NCBI GenBank assembly: GCA_000711775.1
Contig: ARYC01000379.1
Location: 1-64,000, forward strand
Direction: 5' to 3'
DNA length: 64,000 nucleotides
From: Oxytricha trifallax
Lineage: Eukaryota > Ciliophora > Spirotrichea > Sporadotrichida > Oxytrichidae
The stretch's first letter is position 1, and each line of letters starts with the position of its first letter. Of the stretch, positions 12,236 through 23,993 are shown piece by piece. Position numbers and translations under genes: made by a program. The notes beneath the pieces are model-generated. The model was not told the DNA's origin and made no database searches. It saw nothing but the letters and a program-made list of their open reading frames with translations.

Positions 12236-12745
12236 TTTAGTCGTGACGTAGACGTATCTGAGTGAGTTGACGTGGCAAACTTCCGTGACGTAGCAGTCAT
12301 AAAGTAGAAAACTCCGAAAAAACCATTCTCGCTATCACCTAGTCTTCTCTCAAATCAAGATGTCACCACAGTTTGTACCTGGGGACAGAGCTTGTGAGAT
12401 CCAACTAAGTACAGAAGATGGAAAAAAACGCTTACCGGTTCCACCGCTGCTGGGAAACGTAATCCCTATCCTTTCGCTGTGGTAGCTTCAGCACCCTAAC
12501 CCGGTGTGGGAGAAAAATCCTTATCGTTGGCTTCAATGGTTTTCGTCTTCTCACTTTCGAAGGCAGAGCGTACCTTCATCCTGCTCCCTATTACCTAGGA
12601 AACTGAACTCAAGCCAGGTAACTCATCTATGCAGGGAAATCCTTAGCGTGCAGACGACTCGAGGAGTCTAGGATCTGACAGATTGAACCCCGCCGACTGG
12701 TCCCTCATAAGTTGCGCCCAGCAACCCATTACCTGCATTTGGTAT
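12236..12745. other. GC-rich island of about 510 bp, unidentified
   Basis: Base composition changes sharply, from about 25-30% G+C to near 50%, then returns to AT-rich DNA. The first 60 bases carry TGACGT three times (12243, 12268, 12289). It contains an open frame at 12360-12686. The boundaries are abrupt, as expected for a macronuclear-destined segment or an inserted element. I could not recognise an rRNA, tRNA, SRP or RNase P fold by eye. Confidence 0.5.
12360..12686 (+). CDS. Possible 108-residue ORF in the GC-rich island
   Basis: ATG 12360 opens a frame of 108 codons to TGA 12684-12686, with two TAG codons read as Gln. It begins MSPQFVPGDRACEIQL and includes a Trp-rich middle (EKNPYRWLQWF). 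The triple TGACGT cluster lies 70-120 bp upstream. No family recognised. Chance of such an open frame is roughly one in five at this GC content, so the island could equally be a non-coding RNA gene or an element fragment. Confidence 0.3.
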
Positions 12746-15700
12746 GCCTTATAATAGATTATATATATACTATATTAAATTTTATTTTGATTTAATATTT
12801 AAAAGGAATTGAAGAACCTTGGCTTATTAAAATGAATAAGCTTTCACTCTTTATTATGGAGTATTGGACATATCTAAATATAGATAAATGATTTTATTTT
12901 GATTATCTAATCTTTAGTATTGTAAAAAAGCTAAGCAAACAACTGATATTAGACATTTTATAGATTTCATTTCATAATGCATTCAGTTTATTTGCTTCAC
13001 GCTTTATAATACGACAATAAAACTAACTCATTATATTGCAAAAGGACATCATCAAATGTTTACATATTCTCCTCGTTACTGAATTAAAGTAGAACGAGCA
13101 ATGTTCAGATTAACTCTAGTGGCTTTATCGTGGTGAGCTTGTCAAAATTGAATCAAATTATTTTAGTCTAGAAATAAATTATTTGATTTGATAATTTCAA
13201 ATTAAATGGACAATTTTCCTATTAAGTGACAATCTTTAAATTATGTGGAATCATTTGCTTCATAATCTACGCCTAATATAAATATCTGTCATTTGTCTAT
13301 TGTGCAGTTAAATGCACTTCATCAGCTTAATCATGTGTTACTGCTTGTTATTTCTAAATATTATAATAAACTCAACTAATGAAATTAGCTATTTATTATT
13401 ATATACAAATAACACATTTATGCTTTAAAATACTAAAATAAATATTTGTAAATGACTAATCATAAATGATTGAAACATAGAAATCAAACATTCTATAAGA
13501 CTATTCTCAAGAGATGCTCTTTGCCCAATTGGTGTATTGTCGTTAGTGGGTGAGTAAGTTTAGTGGTTTAAAGCAATATTTACCTGGCATTTTGATAGTA
13601 CAAAAATGCAATTAAGTTTGCTAAGTCCATAATGTCTGATTTTGAATTATAGTTTCATACCATCATCTGAGGAAAACAATGCTCTTCTGTATATTGTAAT
13701 ATCATAGGAATACATTTGGTTTGTGAAAATTAATTAAATTTTAATTTACAATTATTTAAAATCAAATATATTCCCACAATATTACTTAATCATATTATGC
13801 ATAAAAAATTCTACACATTTATCATCTCCAATAGATATTGCCTCACATTTAAACCAATATCTTTATTTAATAATTAAAAAATAGCAACTCAAAGCCAAAT
13901 TTTTTTAATTATATTCGGTATCTCATACAAGTCAAAGGAATACTTCAAAAGCTGACTTGTTTGAACTTATGATAAAATTCACTTTATTGCGTAAATGTTT
14001 GCTGTTCCTATTGTTTGCATTTATATAATTATAACTGAAACGTACTTATGAGTCACTTTAATTATATTAATTTTTATTCTCTATCTTTTCAATATAATCT
14101 GTAGATATTTCTTATGAAGATTTTATCAATATTTATTATATTTTTAATTATAAAATCAACGAAGAATGCTAGCATAAAACTTTAGAATAAATAAAATTAC
14201 TATTTTTGATAAGTTTTAAATTGCTAATAATTTTTGAATATAAAATAAAACTTATTTATTAGGATCAGAATTACTTATTGACTGATCATGATTGTTTGCA
14301 ATAACCTTTTATTCTTTTTTTGTGCAAATCGAAATGAATTAGAAGAGGTAATATAAATATATACCATGTAATATCTTCTATTAATTCATAATATTTTTGA
14401 TTGTTTTTCAGCTTAAAACAAATTGTGTTGATTAATTCTTTCCTATTAAAAAATGTGAATAAAATACATTATATTTTTGAGTAATAAGGTAATTATAAAA
14501 TAAATATCAAAAGCAATGTATCGAATTCATTTGATTCTATAATATTTTTACCCAATACCCAAATTCAGATTAATTATATTAAGTTTATTTCATAAGACAA
14601 GCAAGAACTACAACATCTTTGAAGTTAAAGAAATATAAAAACGAAAATTCTTAGTATTTTCTTACTAATACTTTAATGAATCAAATAATAGTTTCAAAGA
14701 GTTTATAGAAAATCAAATAAGATATTAAAAGACTTCTAAATATATATTTAACTTATACTATTATTTATAAACATATTTTGTTATAAAATAAACATGTTAT
14801 CAACGCATTCAATTACTAATCAGTAAAAATTATTAAACTTAATAACAATACTTGATTGAAAATATTGAATTATTCACTTCATATTCAGTTTAATTAGATG
14901 ATTTGAATCACTCGGACTAAACTGAATATGAGTATAAATAATTTTACAAACTTCAATGATGATAAGGATAAAACTAATTATGCACTTTTAATGTTTTTTA
15001 TGTACTAAATTAATGCCTTATTTTTTTATTTTTCAAGGCATCTGGTGAAGAGCACCAATATTATAAATAAACTTGACTAAAGCAAATATACTAATTAATG
15101 ATCCTTGAATAAGAATCAAAAGATGTTACTGCAACTCACTTACTTAACTCATGTTTTTGAAAGAGATTACATAGTTATCTTCATGTATCTTATTTTAAAT
15201 CAAAATGATACTTTTATATCTCGCTTTAAAGACTTGCAATAAATCTTTTGATCGTTCGTTAGATAACATGAATATTGAAATTTTATGAATATATCTATAA
15301 TATTTACCCAAATTTCTCGTCATAACACATTTATTAGCATTTAATTTATTAAGGTTAACTATTCATCAATATCAAGCGTTTATAATAATACGCATAAACA
15401 CCAAGTCCTCTATTAATTTATATCTTCACTATTCCTTGTAAATGGCATTCAAAATGACCATAATCATAATATTAAAATGTTTCAAGGCAAATAAGTAAAA
15501 AGTACATTTATTGAGGAGATGTATGTTCGATAATAAACAAATGAAATTTAAAATTTAGATTGACTATAAATTCTATATGAAAATTTAATTTATATTATAC
15601 TTTATATATTTACTTATTTACGCTAGTGAAATAATATTTTAATAAAAAAGTCAATTAAATCAAATTATAAAAAAGTTTAAATAGTATTCTCTTTTTCAAT

Positions 15701-16366
15701 GATATATTTTTGCTACTTCTAATATATATTAGTTTTTAAATTTTTACTTATTAAGTAATTTATAATTAAATTAGAGAACTAGTTAATTAATTTATTTAGT
15801 TTATTAATAAAGTTTTTGTTTTTAAAGTGGCTTTTACCAAATTTTATTATTACAAAATAGTTTTATCGAGCAAATCATGCAATGATAAAGAATATGCTGA
15901 CCTAACTGTAATCACATAATTAAAAATCTCTAAGCAAACGAAGAGTCAAATATTTTCAACTAATCTATTATAATGAAATAACAAATTAATACAATCTCTA
16001 ATTAAAATAATAATTTAATTAGAGTGAGGTTCATATCCCACATATATATTATTTAGAAAAGTATATACTTTCTTTCTTATAACGTTTACTCAATTAATTT
16101 AGATGCTACTAATTTTATCTGAAAATTTTTTCCTTGATATTCTACAAAAATAAGCATTCCTACTTCAATCCAATTTTCTCTGGCCTTTTCTTATCTAAAT
16201 AATTATATTCATCATGATTTGATTTACTATACTAGCAGTAAAATTATTAAAATTACATTTAATTTTATATCTAGTTTATACTTTAGTATTACCAGAAATA
16301 TGCAGTGAGGTTTTTGTTCAAGATATCAATTATTTATCACGTTTAAGTTTAGAGAAGAAGATTAAG
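12746..16366. other. AT-rich stretch, nothing supportable
   Basis: Uniformly AT-rich, with short homopolymer and TTAA-type low complexity. I saw no inverted repeat, transposon end or convincing reading frame. Confidence 0.5.
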
Positions 16367-16375
16367 ATGTAGTTG

Positions 16376-16525
16376 ATGAAAAGTGAAATTTTAAAGATTA
16401 AAGTAAAATTATTAATATTAACTAGATTTTAAAGAAAAACAAAAAAGTCTGATCTTTTAAATTCTTTTTTTATGATTAATTAACTCCACTTATTCAAAAT
16501 AATAAATAGATTGAGAATTAATATT
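16376..16525 (+). CDS. 5' part of a gene split by TBE B
   Basis: From ATG 16376 (another in-frame ATG at 16367) fifty codons run open to the ATT that is the TBE B target duplication. The frame is Lys/Leu/Ile-rich with two TAA read as Gln. The same frame continues after the transposon at 20573, so TBE excision with loss of one ATT would restore one ORF of about 222 codons. The 5' part alone is weak evidence because it is AT-rich; the 3' part is stronger. No recognised domain. Confidence 0.42.
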
Positions 16526-16644
16526 CAAAACCCCAAAACCCCTTAATAAGGTTTATAAGTGCTTTGATTTGTAGGGAATTTGTTAGGGGTTGGGGTTATT
16601 AATAGATTTTAATGTGAAATTTATAGTAAATGTATTTAATTTAA

Positions 16645-18091
16645 TCACTCAAAATGCACTTTAGGATCATGTGGGAGAGGTCTAAAGTTTATCTTGCTTA
16701 ACCACAACTCTATCTGCTCTATTGATATGTCTGATCTTGAGTTTGGTTTAATTATTATTTACTCGGCCATTTGTTTCATTGATTGAGATACTCTTGTTTT
16801 TTCAATAAATTACTTTATTCTTTGTTTAGCATCCTTCTCTCATCTTGTAGAATAGTAATCGTTGTGAGGCACATCGCACTCTATTATTATTGCTGCTAGT
16901 GCCCATACATCCCACTAAAAGTCACCATCTCTCCAGTCTTCTCTTTCTGGATAGTACCCTTGAGTTCCCATTACAGTTCCAAGCCTTGATACTTCAACTC
17001 TTTAGGCTCTGTTGAAATCTATTATTGCTACTCTTACTGGTGAAAAGTTTATCATTATAATTTCTGGCTCTAAATCTCTGTGAACAAACCCTAACTTGTG
17101 AAGCTCTTTAATACCTTGTATGGTCTGAGTTGCTATTTATCCAAGTTACTTATGATTCCTTTGATCTGTTATGAAATCTCTTAGAGTCATTTCATAGAGT
17201 GGGAGTCTGAAAGCAACATGATCGTTGGCAAGGAGAACAGCATCTAGCTTGATTAAGTAACTACACTCTTTAAACTTTGCTTGAGTGAGTACTTGATACT
17301 CATTTGTAAACTCTATTTAATATTTATCATCACTTAAGAGATAGTTGAAGGGATACACCTTGTATGCGTATTGATGATCGTTGATAACTTTCTTATCAAA
17401 GGAGTCTTCTATTATAAGGTAGCTTTAAAGAGAAGTATCAAGGTTAATTTAAGCAAGAACCGGTATTTTCTTGTATTGAATCTTGATCATAATTTTTGTT
17501 ATTTCAGAGGTCAGTAGGTTGCGTGCCTTCTTAACGTACTCTAACTATCTAGCTTATCCAGGTACTACGACCTTAGAATATTCCTCGCTTTTCTTTTGTT
17601 TAGAAGCTTCAGCTCAACTTCATGATTCTCAACTTCTATATCTTTCTTGTGAGCTTTTAATAGATGCTTCTTCAAGTCTCTTGTATGAGAGTATTGCTTA
17701 TGGCACTCAAAGCAGTCATACTTTCCATCTATTTTATCATGCTTTAAGTATACAGTGGGCTTGGCTTCTCTATGCTCCTTCATATGTCTGTACCAGCTTG
17801 ATTTCTGAGCAAAATTTCTCTCACATAACTCACAAAAATAGACTTCAATCTCTTCAGTTTGTATAGGAATTTCATTATCACCTTTCTCTTCCTCTCTGTC
17901 TCCCACACACTTGTTTGCCATTTATTTTCTATTATTAATTTCTATTTTAATAACAGAGACCTCAAGTGATAGCTCTGGTAGTTCTTTATGAGAGTTCATC
18001 TCACAGCTATCACACTTTTTATTGCTGCCAAAGGTAAGTCTCGTTTAGTTTGATGGAATTCTGTTGTTTTTCTTAAAATGTTAGCGATCAT
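16645..18091 (-). pseudogene. TBE 57-kDa zinc-finger/kinase-like gene (copy B), lightly damaged
   Basis: It starts at 18091 (MIANILRK) and ends HFE-TGA at 16645. Two C2H2 fingers are clear: CELCERNFAQKSSWYRH at about 17840-17770 and CFECHKQYSHTRDLKKH just after. The C-terminal half resembles a protein kinase: HRDLEPE (canonical HRDLKPEN), then DFNRAQ where kinases have DFG, and a YYPEREDWRDG block in the activation segment. The DFG glycine and the catalytic-loop KPEN are altered, so catalysis is doubtful. Frame breaks lie near 18020 (N-terminal) and 17540 (between fingers and kinase-like part). It is divergent from the 22-kDa gene. Confidence 0.82.
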
Positions 18092-18269
18092 ATTTAAATT
18101 TGAATTTAAAATTATAAAATTGCCTCTATAACTGAGATCTTATATGAGAGCTTTGCAAGCCTACAAGTTTCAAGGGAAGTTCTTAGAGTATTAGAGAAGA
18201 ATTATGAGTGTTAAGAGACAATCCAGCTCTACATATGGGTGAGGAAGTAACCATTTTTACTTTCAATAA

Positions 18270-18445
18270 TAAGTTGATTATAGTACGTACCGATTTAGGA
18301 GGTTCACCTAATAAAGTACGTACTGCTTTAGGAGGTATTTTGTGATTTTATGATTAAAATTAGGGTGCTCCTAATTAAGTACTAGCTTTAATTAAGTACT
18401 AGCATTTTAGGAGCTGCTCCTAATTAAGTACGTACCAATTTAAAT
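18270..18445. promoter_or_regulatory. TBE B divergent promoter with GTACGTAC-centred operators
   Basis: Between the starts of the 57-kDa (-) and 22-kDa (+) genes lie repeated TTAGGAG/CTCCTAA half-sites arranged around AAGTACGTACT or AAGTACT cores. An example is CACCTAATAAAGTAC next to GTACTGCTTTAGGAG. In TBEs C and E the cores are AAGTTCGAACTT or AAGTTCAAACTT with the same half-sites. Conserved architecture with a changed core suggests co-evolving protein-binding sites. The binder is not known. Confidence 0.6.
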
Positions 18446-18643
18446 TTAAAAATATGGAACTATAACAGTAGAAATTGATATCAATCTCTCAAGTTTGAAA
18501 CCAGTTCTCAAAACCTTCTCCATATCCTTCTTAGAGGTTGACCTCCTATAGGATGCCCATATTTAATAGTAAGTTTTTCAGAGGTATATAATTGAAATCA
18601 ATAAACTTAAATTTGAATATCATTTCTAAGATCTGTAAACAAG

Positions 18644-19432
18644 ATGGAGTCAATGAATGATGCAATGAAAAGAGTGCAAGCACAAGAATTGATTCAAAGA
18701 TTTAGAAGCAAGGAGGATTTGCACCGCTACCTGGTGCAGCAAGGTAATGAACTTATAGTAACTCATTTTGATTATATAGTTGGTTTGTTCTTGCCAACGA
18801 TGGAAGGTACCAAAATTTCATTTCTAAGGGCGATACTCTGCGAAGAGAAGAAAGCATTGAAAACTTAAGATGTAAAGTTTGCAGAGATTCCAAACTATCC
18901 AGAAATCTCAGTGACTAACTTATATGATGATGCTATGAACGACCCAGAGGTTTCGCTGTACCTGCCTACTAAGAAGCAGTTGTCAAATAAACTACCTGAA
19001 AGAAACTATTTCTTTGGCATACTTGCAACAATTAAAGGTGATTACTTGAAAGAAATTATTCAAGAATCTCATAAGAAAAGGTACAGCATCTCTTCAGAAG
19101 ATAAGGACAAACAAGGGATCAAGATAAGTGAGAGCTGGCTATCAGAGCTGCAGAAGCACCCATATATTTCAAGTAAGATTTGAAGCTTTAACTCTTTAGA
19201 AAAATCTGGTACTGGCATCTTCTTGATGAAGGAATAGAGCAAGCTTCACAGAGAGCGAAAGTCGCAGACAAAGTATGAAGTCAGCAAGAGACTTTATTCA
19301 AATATTTAGCCACCAGAGTCAATGAACATAGATGCTGGAGCGGGCAGCAAGAGAAGAAACTTAGGAGGAGGGAAGCAAGAAGTAGAAGAAAAGAAAGAGA
19401 AGCCAGCTCCCTCTAAAGAATTTTAAATGTGA
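18644..19432 (+). CDS. TBE 22-kDa protein (copy B), apparently intact, two mini-introns
   Basis: Three exons: 18644-18743, 18780-19172, 19200-19432. Intron 1 (36 nt, GTAATG...ATATAG) and intron 2 (27 nt, GTAAGA...CTTTAG) restore the family reading frame. Intron 2 also removes an in-frame TGA. The protein starts MESMNDAMKRVQ. It carries the family blocks RSKEDLHRYLVQQ, LFLPTMEGTKISFLRA, YPEISVTNLYDDAM and LSNKLPERNYFFG, and ends in a basic/charged tail closed by TGA. TBEs are known to carry this ORF, but its function is unknown. It is convergent with the transposase (stop codons 9 bp apart) and divergent from the 57-kDa gene. Confidence 0.85.
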
Positions 19433-19441
19433 CTTATATAT

Positions 19442-20488
19442 TCATTAACTTAACTACAAAACTTATTTATATACATTCACTCTCCCTTCTTTAGCACACT
19501 TTTAAACCAATTAATTATCTACTCTCTTCGCTGAGCTTTTAATAAAGTCTACTGTATCGATAGGTAGGTCATGCATCAAGTGGTAGAGCAGCAGTTTCTT
19601 GTAATGACCTTTTAATATACCCCAGTAGAACTCAATTCCATTAAACTATGGACTGTAAGGTACGTTGAACACTGGCGTTATTCTAAGTTGTTCATAACTC
19701 TTCCTTGTTTCTTTAGTCTTATGAACAGAAAGATTATCAACGAATAGTATAATCTCTTATTCAGGGTACTTCTCTCTCAGCTGCTCTAAGAACTTAATAT
19801 ACTGCTCTGTCTTAATAGAGCGAGGATGAATAACATAAGTTTCTAAACCAGCATCCTCGCTAATACCTCCAAGAATTGCCATTGTTTATACCTTGACTTT
19901 CTAGTCATATACTTCTATGTTGCTATGCCTCTTATACCAAGACTTCTAGATGAAAGTGTTGAATGTAAACACAGCCTCGTCAGCATGAATATACTTAATA
20001 TTATTCTATTAGGCTCTCTGCATTTAATTATAAATATAATTTAAGTTGTTTTTGTAAAATGGCAGAGTGAAATCAATCAATCTCTTGATACGATTCACAC
20101 CTTTGTAAGAGATACAATTTCGTTTATAGATGTTTGCTATAGACTAAGCAGAGATCTTCAACTCCGGGAACTGGCGGTGAAACATAATAGCTTTTTAGTC
20201 GAGAGAGAAGTGAGCCCAATACTTCAAAGTTTTTTCATTAATAAGATAGTCAATATGCTTCCTCTTAGGCTAAGAATTCAGCTATTATTGCTTTAATTAC
20301 ACAGCTTTCAAGCAGTGAGAGCGAACAGTTGATGGACTACGCTTTAAGAGCAGTGCAATAGACTTATAGTTCAGTACTGGTTTGACTTATTCACTATACA
20401 TATCACATCCATAACGCAGTTTAAACACTAAATCTATATACTCTTCATCATAAATAGACCCCAAAAGCTTGCTATTTTTGTCTCGCAT
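19442..20488 (-). CDS. TBE transposase (DD34E), copy B, intact
   Basis: 348 codons from ATG 20488 to TGA 19442-19444 with no frame break, TAA/TAG read as Gln. This is the TBE 42-kDa transposase of the IS630/Tc1/mariner-like superfamily, which cuts and joins the transposon ends. The N-terminal part holds helix-turn-helix-like segments (SPSTVRSHCL near residue 55; SAQSIANIYK near 115). The catalytic triad is visible: Asp170 in YIHADEAVFTF, Asp251 in LFVDNLSVHK and Glu286 in FNGIEFYWG, a DD34E spacing. All three Trp codons are TGG. Known TBE transposases act in genome rearrangement in Oxytricha. This copy looks functional. Confidence 0.93.
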
Positions 20489-20572
20489 TTAATTAATAAC
20501 CCCAACCCCTAACAAATTCCCTACAAATCAAAGCACTTATAAACCTCATTAAGGGGTTTTGGGGTTTTGATT

Positions 20573-21091
20573 CTAATATTAGAATTCAGGAGAGCCAATA
20601 TTCCAAATATTTTTATAAGACTGGATAAAGATGTAGAGATACTATCAATATTCAATCTGGAGGTCGGCTACATGATAATAGAGAATGGAGATTGGGAAAT
20701 TAGGCGTAACTATTCAGGAGAAGACTTAGAGCAGATCACAAACAAGAGAAATGAAACACTATGGCAAGAAGAAGAGAACAGATCGCAGTAAACTTACTTC
20801 AATACTTAAGTGGATACATGGGATGAGCTTGTCCTAAATAACGCAGACTAATCTCATATGGAACTCTACAAGGGGAAAAACGAAGGGAACTTCAGCGAAA
20901 TAGAAGAGAAAAGAACCCATCAGAAGTCGAGGATTACCTTTTCTCTTTAGAAATGGAACATCGATTAGAGTATTGAAAGTCGAACAATCAAACTAAGACT
21001 CATCCAGGACACATCTTCAAAATAGGCGACCAACATCACAGCAGTGGAGACAACAAATAAGATTGAAGTAGGAGAACATAAGAAAACTTGA
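20573..21091 (+). CDS. 3' part of the gene split by TBE B
   Basis: In the same frame as 16376-16525, 172 codons run from the base after the right ATT copy to TGA 21089-21091. The sequence is hydrophilic with balanced composition: ENGDWEIRRNYSGED near 20690, then Gln-rich and Lys/Glu-rich segments, six TAA/TAG read as Gln and normal TGG codons. Composition is clearly more gene-like than the flanks. No domain recognised. It may be a macronuclear-destined segment, a germline-limited gene, or an older element ORF. Confidence 0.5.
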
Positions 21092-21337
21092 ATGAGGAAG
21101 AGGAATGAAAGGAAAGTAAATAATAATGGATAATTGTAAGGATTTAAATTTCGCAAACTATATGTCAACAGTGTATTTGAAAATTTTATTTTACCTTAAG
21201 TTATTATCTTTCTATCCATACGAATTCAATTTTTAATTTTTAATAAGAAATTGATTTATCTATGTGTAAAAAAGGAGTATGATAACTCTAAAAACATAAA
21301 TTTTTATCATCAGCTTTTTGACGTATCTTAAAGTTTA

Positions 21338-21454
21338 ATGATGGTAGTTTTCCTACTTGTAGTGGCTACGACAACTACATTTACTACATCAACAACTACT
21401 ACTACCACGAAAAGCTCATCTACAATAAGAATAGTAAAAAAGTAAGAAACTTGA
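21338..21454 (+). CDS. Small ORF: hydrophobic start plus Thr-rich tract
   Basis: Thirty-eight codons, with two adjacent ATGs at 21338 and 21341, then VVFLLVVA like a signal peptide or membrane anchor. A run of mostly Thr/Ser codons, a basic end and TGA 21452-21454 follow. A strong hairpin lies 32 bp downstream. Too short to identify; it could be the first segment of a secreted Thr-rich protein or simply low-complexity sequence. Confidence 0.3.
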
Positions 21455-21485
21455 AGTCATAGAAATCCTAACTGTCACTATTTTG

Positions 21486-21528
21486 GCGACTCCTTAGCTA
21501 AACTTGAGTAGGAATTCAAGGGAGTCGC
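21486..21528. repeat. Hairpin GCGACTCC/GGAGTCGC
   Basis: Perfect 8-bp arms at 21486-21493 and 21521-21528 enclose a second inner pair, CTTGA/TCAAG. GC-rich arms stand out in AT-rich DNA. It could be an RNA structure, the end of a small palindromic element, or a processing signal. Confidence 0.45.
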
Positions 21529-23571
21529 TACTTTCACAATAATTATATTTAAGTCGAATACTGAATATATTGAATTTAGAATAATCTGATTTAACACTAA
21601 TTTAATCTCTCACTTCTATTATCATTAAGTAATTAAAGTCTCAAACAAAATCTAATTACTTATTATATTTTAATTATTAATATTATAGAAATAATTTGCA
21701 TTTAATTTATGTGTGCATAAATTATCATGTATGTCTTATCGTTTCACTATATTATTACAATATTAAATTTGATTTGAAGTAGGAACATAATTCAAATGAT
21801 CGAACGACTTAAACATATAAAAAAACAAAAAATTGTGGATTCCATCACTGATATTTCTTTATACAGGTTTATATTATGGAAAATTGATTGAAAACAAAAT
21901 TAAATTTATGTTCAGCAATAATTGTGAGTGATTTATCAATAAAAAATAAATCTAAATACAAATATAAATCCTTAAATAAAATAAAATATTAGTCATTTTT
22001 AATAATTAGCTTCTCAATAATATATCGACAAATTAATTTTAATTAAAACTACAATAATTGAAAGGAGAAGAATTAATATTGACAAGAAAAATATATTTAC
22101 AAATTTGATAAATACCAAAATAAAGAGGGTTATATATTTATAATGAAGTTTGCTTAACAGAAAGAGTCTGCAATAGATTACAAAAGCATTTAAAAATGGT
22201 GCTTATTATAATAATTAATTCCTATTAAAGACTCAAAGGGCCAATGACATTATAGAGATAATTCATATTTTATTGGGGTTAAACCATTTAATTGAACCAT
22301 TCTATATTAACATTCGCTTTATTTATTTCCCTTTTATAGTTTTTATATTTATCTTCTTCTCACTATTGTTGAAACTCCTTCCTATTTTAATCTTTTTTTA
22401 TGATACTACATTTTTAGTTATTTAGTTAGCTAGTTAGTTAGCTAGTTAGTTAGTAACTTGAGGTAAATTTAATTACATTTGTATTAATATATATATATAT
22501 ACAATCAATCTAATTAAATTATCATTTTTTAAAAATATTTTATTGAAAAGGAATATTATTCTTAAATTCTGATAATAAGTTAAATAAATCATTTTTCTTA
22601 AATTGAGATATTTTAGGAGGAATATTATTTATCTATCTGAGTTTTATTCTAATTAGGTCCTGAACTATTACAATTATTAAGACAACACATTTTGCACAAT
22701 TTTTTTTAAGGATTATTTTATCTGTTTGTTTGATAAATCTCAAAATGGGAGAGTTGTATTAAATCATCATTAAGATGCTGGAATAATGGCATTATAAAAC
22801 AACTCAAATCAAATGAATTTAATGAAAAAAATAAATATCTAAATACTTGATTATCAGGTATCAATCTTTGCTATAGCTACTAAGTCTTTCTGACTGTATT
22901 AATTGAAAGATAATTTGAAACTTTGTGTTTTAACCTTAAAATTATTATTTGAATTAGCAAGTTTAAATCACTTATAAAGTTTCCTATTAAATAGTATTTA
23001 TTACTATAATAGTAGTACGTCCTAAAATTATATTGAAATATTCATAGCATCTATCCACAATCTCCTAACTTATAATTAAGCTACTCTACTAAAGAATTCT
23101 CTATAAAATTCATCACTGTATTCTTATTAATATTCATTACTTAGATTTTTATTTTTTTTTTATAGGATTCGTCTTTATTATATCTATTTACTAATCGATT
23201 TAAAGAGAAAACGTTCATATATAAAACTTGATTTTGTAATATCTGTTTTTTGAGTAATTCTACCCATAAAATTAGTGCTGGATAAATGGTTCTTAGATAT
23301 TATTAATTTCTTAGATTTCCTTTCCTAAAATGGCTTATTGTTTTTCATTTAAAACTAAGGGTTGATAGCTAATTATTTGATTTTCATTTTATTAAGATTG
23401 ATTTCTAAATTGGGAGCATTGAATATATAGCTTATTTTTTAAAAAATATATAGTTTTTTGTCAAACTAAGTCTATAGCATAGTAATTTAAAAATAATAAA
23501 AAAGAAGAACTTTTTCTTGGAATACTCATTGTAAAAATAAAAATAAACCTGAATTCTTCTAATTTTCCTTA
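21529..23571. other. AT-rich stretch with a TTAG/CTAG tetranucleotide repeat
   Basis: No gene seen. A short simple repeat of TTAG and CTAG units lies at 22414-22456, and an AT dinucleotide run is near 22487-22500. Confidence 0.5.
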
Positions 23572-23993
23572 TTGTTGTAGAAATACACTTGAACTTGCGA
23601 AATTATTTGAATTTAAACTTCTAATTAATCAAAATTCTTGCAGTTAAGTTTATCAATTTAAAACGGTTTTAGGCTCATCTGATTTGAGAATTTAATATTA
23701 GCTGGACTTTATTATTGGCAATACTCTTTTATTTCATTCCTAGAGCGAGATAACTCGACTTTAATATAGGGGTTTAGTGAATTTAGAGGTCTTTAATTAA
23801 AGTCGAGTTATCTCGCTCTAGGAATGAGATAAAAGAGTATTGCCAAAAATAAAGTCCAGCTAATATTAAATTCTCTAATCAGATGAGCCCAAAACCGTTT
23901 TAAATTGATAAACTTAACTTCAAAAATTTTGATTAATTAGAAGTTTAAATTTAAATAATTTCTTTTTTCGAATGTATTTCTACAATATTCTAT
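23572..23993. repeat. 420-bp near-perfect palindrome
   Basis: The left arm (about 23572-23768) and right arm (about 23799-23993) are inverted complements with few mismatches. Outer tips are TTGTAGAAATACA and TGTATTTCTACAA. The inner part holds GTCGAGTTATCTCGCTCTAG. The 30-bp centre is unique. No coding content, so it resembles a fold-back or MITE-type element. A target duplication is not clear in the AT-rich flanks. Confidence 0.72.

Larger units (their letters stand above)
16526..20569 (-). mobile_element. Complete TBE transposon, copy B (4,044 bp)
   Basis: Both ends read CAAAACCCCAAAACCCC, giving terminal inverted repeats of about 77 bp with very few differences. ATT duplications flank it (16523-16525 and 20570-20572). 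Gene order along the + strand: 57-kDa (-), 22-kDa (+), transposase (-). The inner ends (GTTTATAAGTGCTTTGATTT) match TBE F but differ from A, C, D and E, so B and F form a separate subfamily. It splits an open reading frame. Confidence 0.95.

Noticed and set aside
12360..12745. tRNA-derived SINE on the reverse strand of the GC-rich island
   Set aside because: A GGGTTCAATCT string resembles a pol III B box, but no T-arm pairing, A box at proper distance or cloverleaf could be drawn.
17483..17866. 127-codon forward ORF
   Set aside because: Antisense to the zinc-finger part of the TBE B 57-kDa gene.
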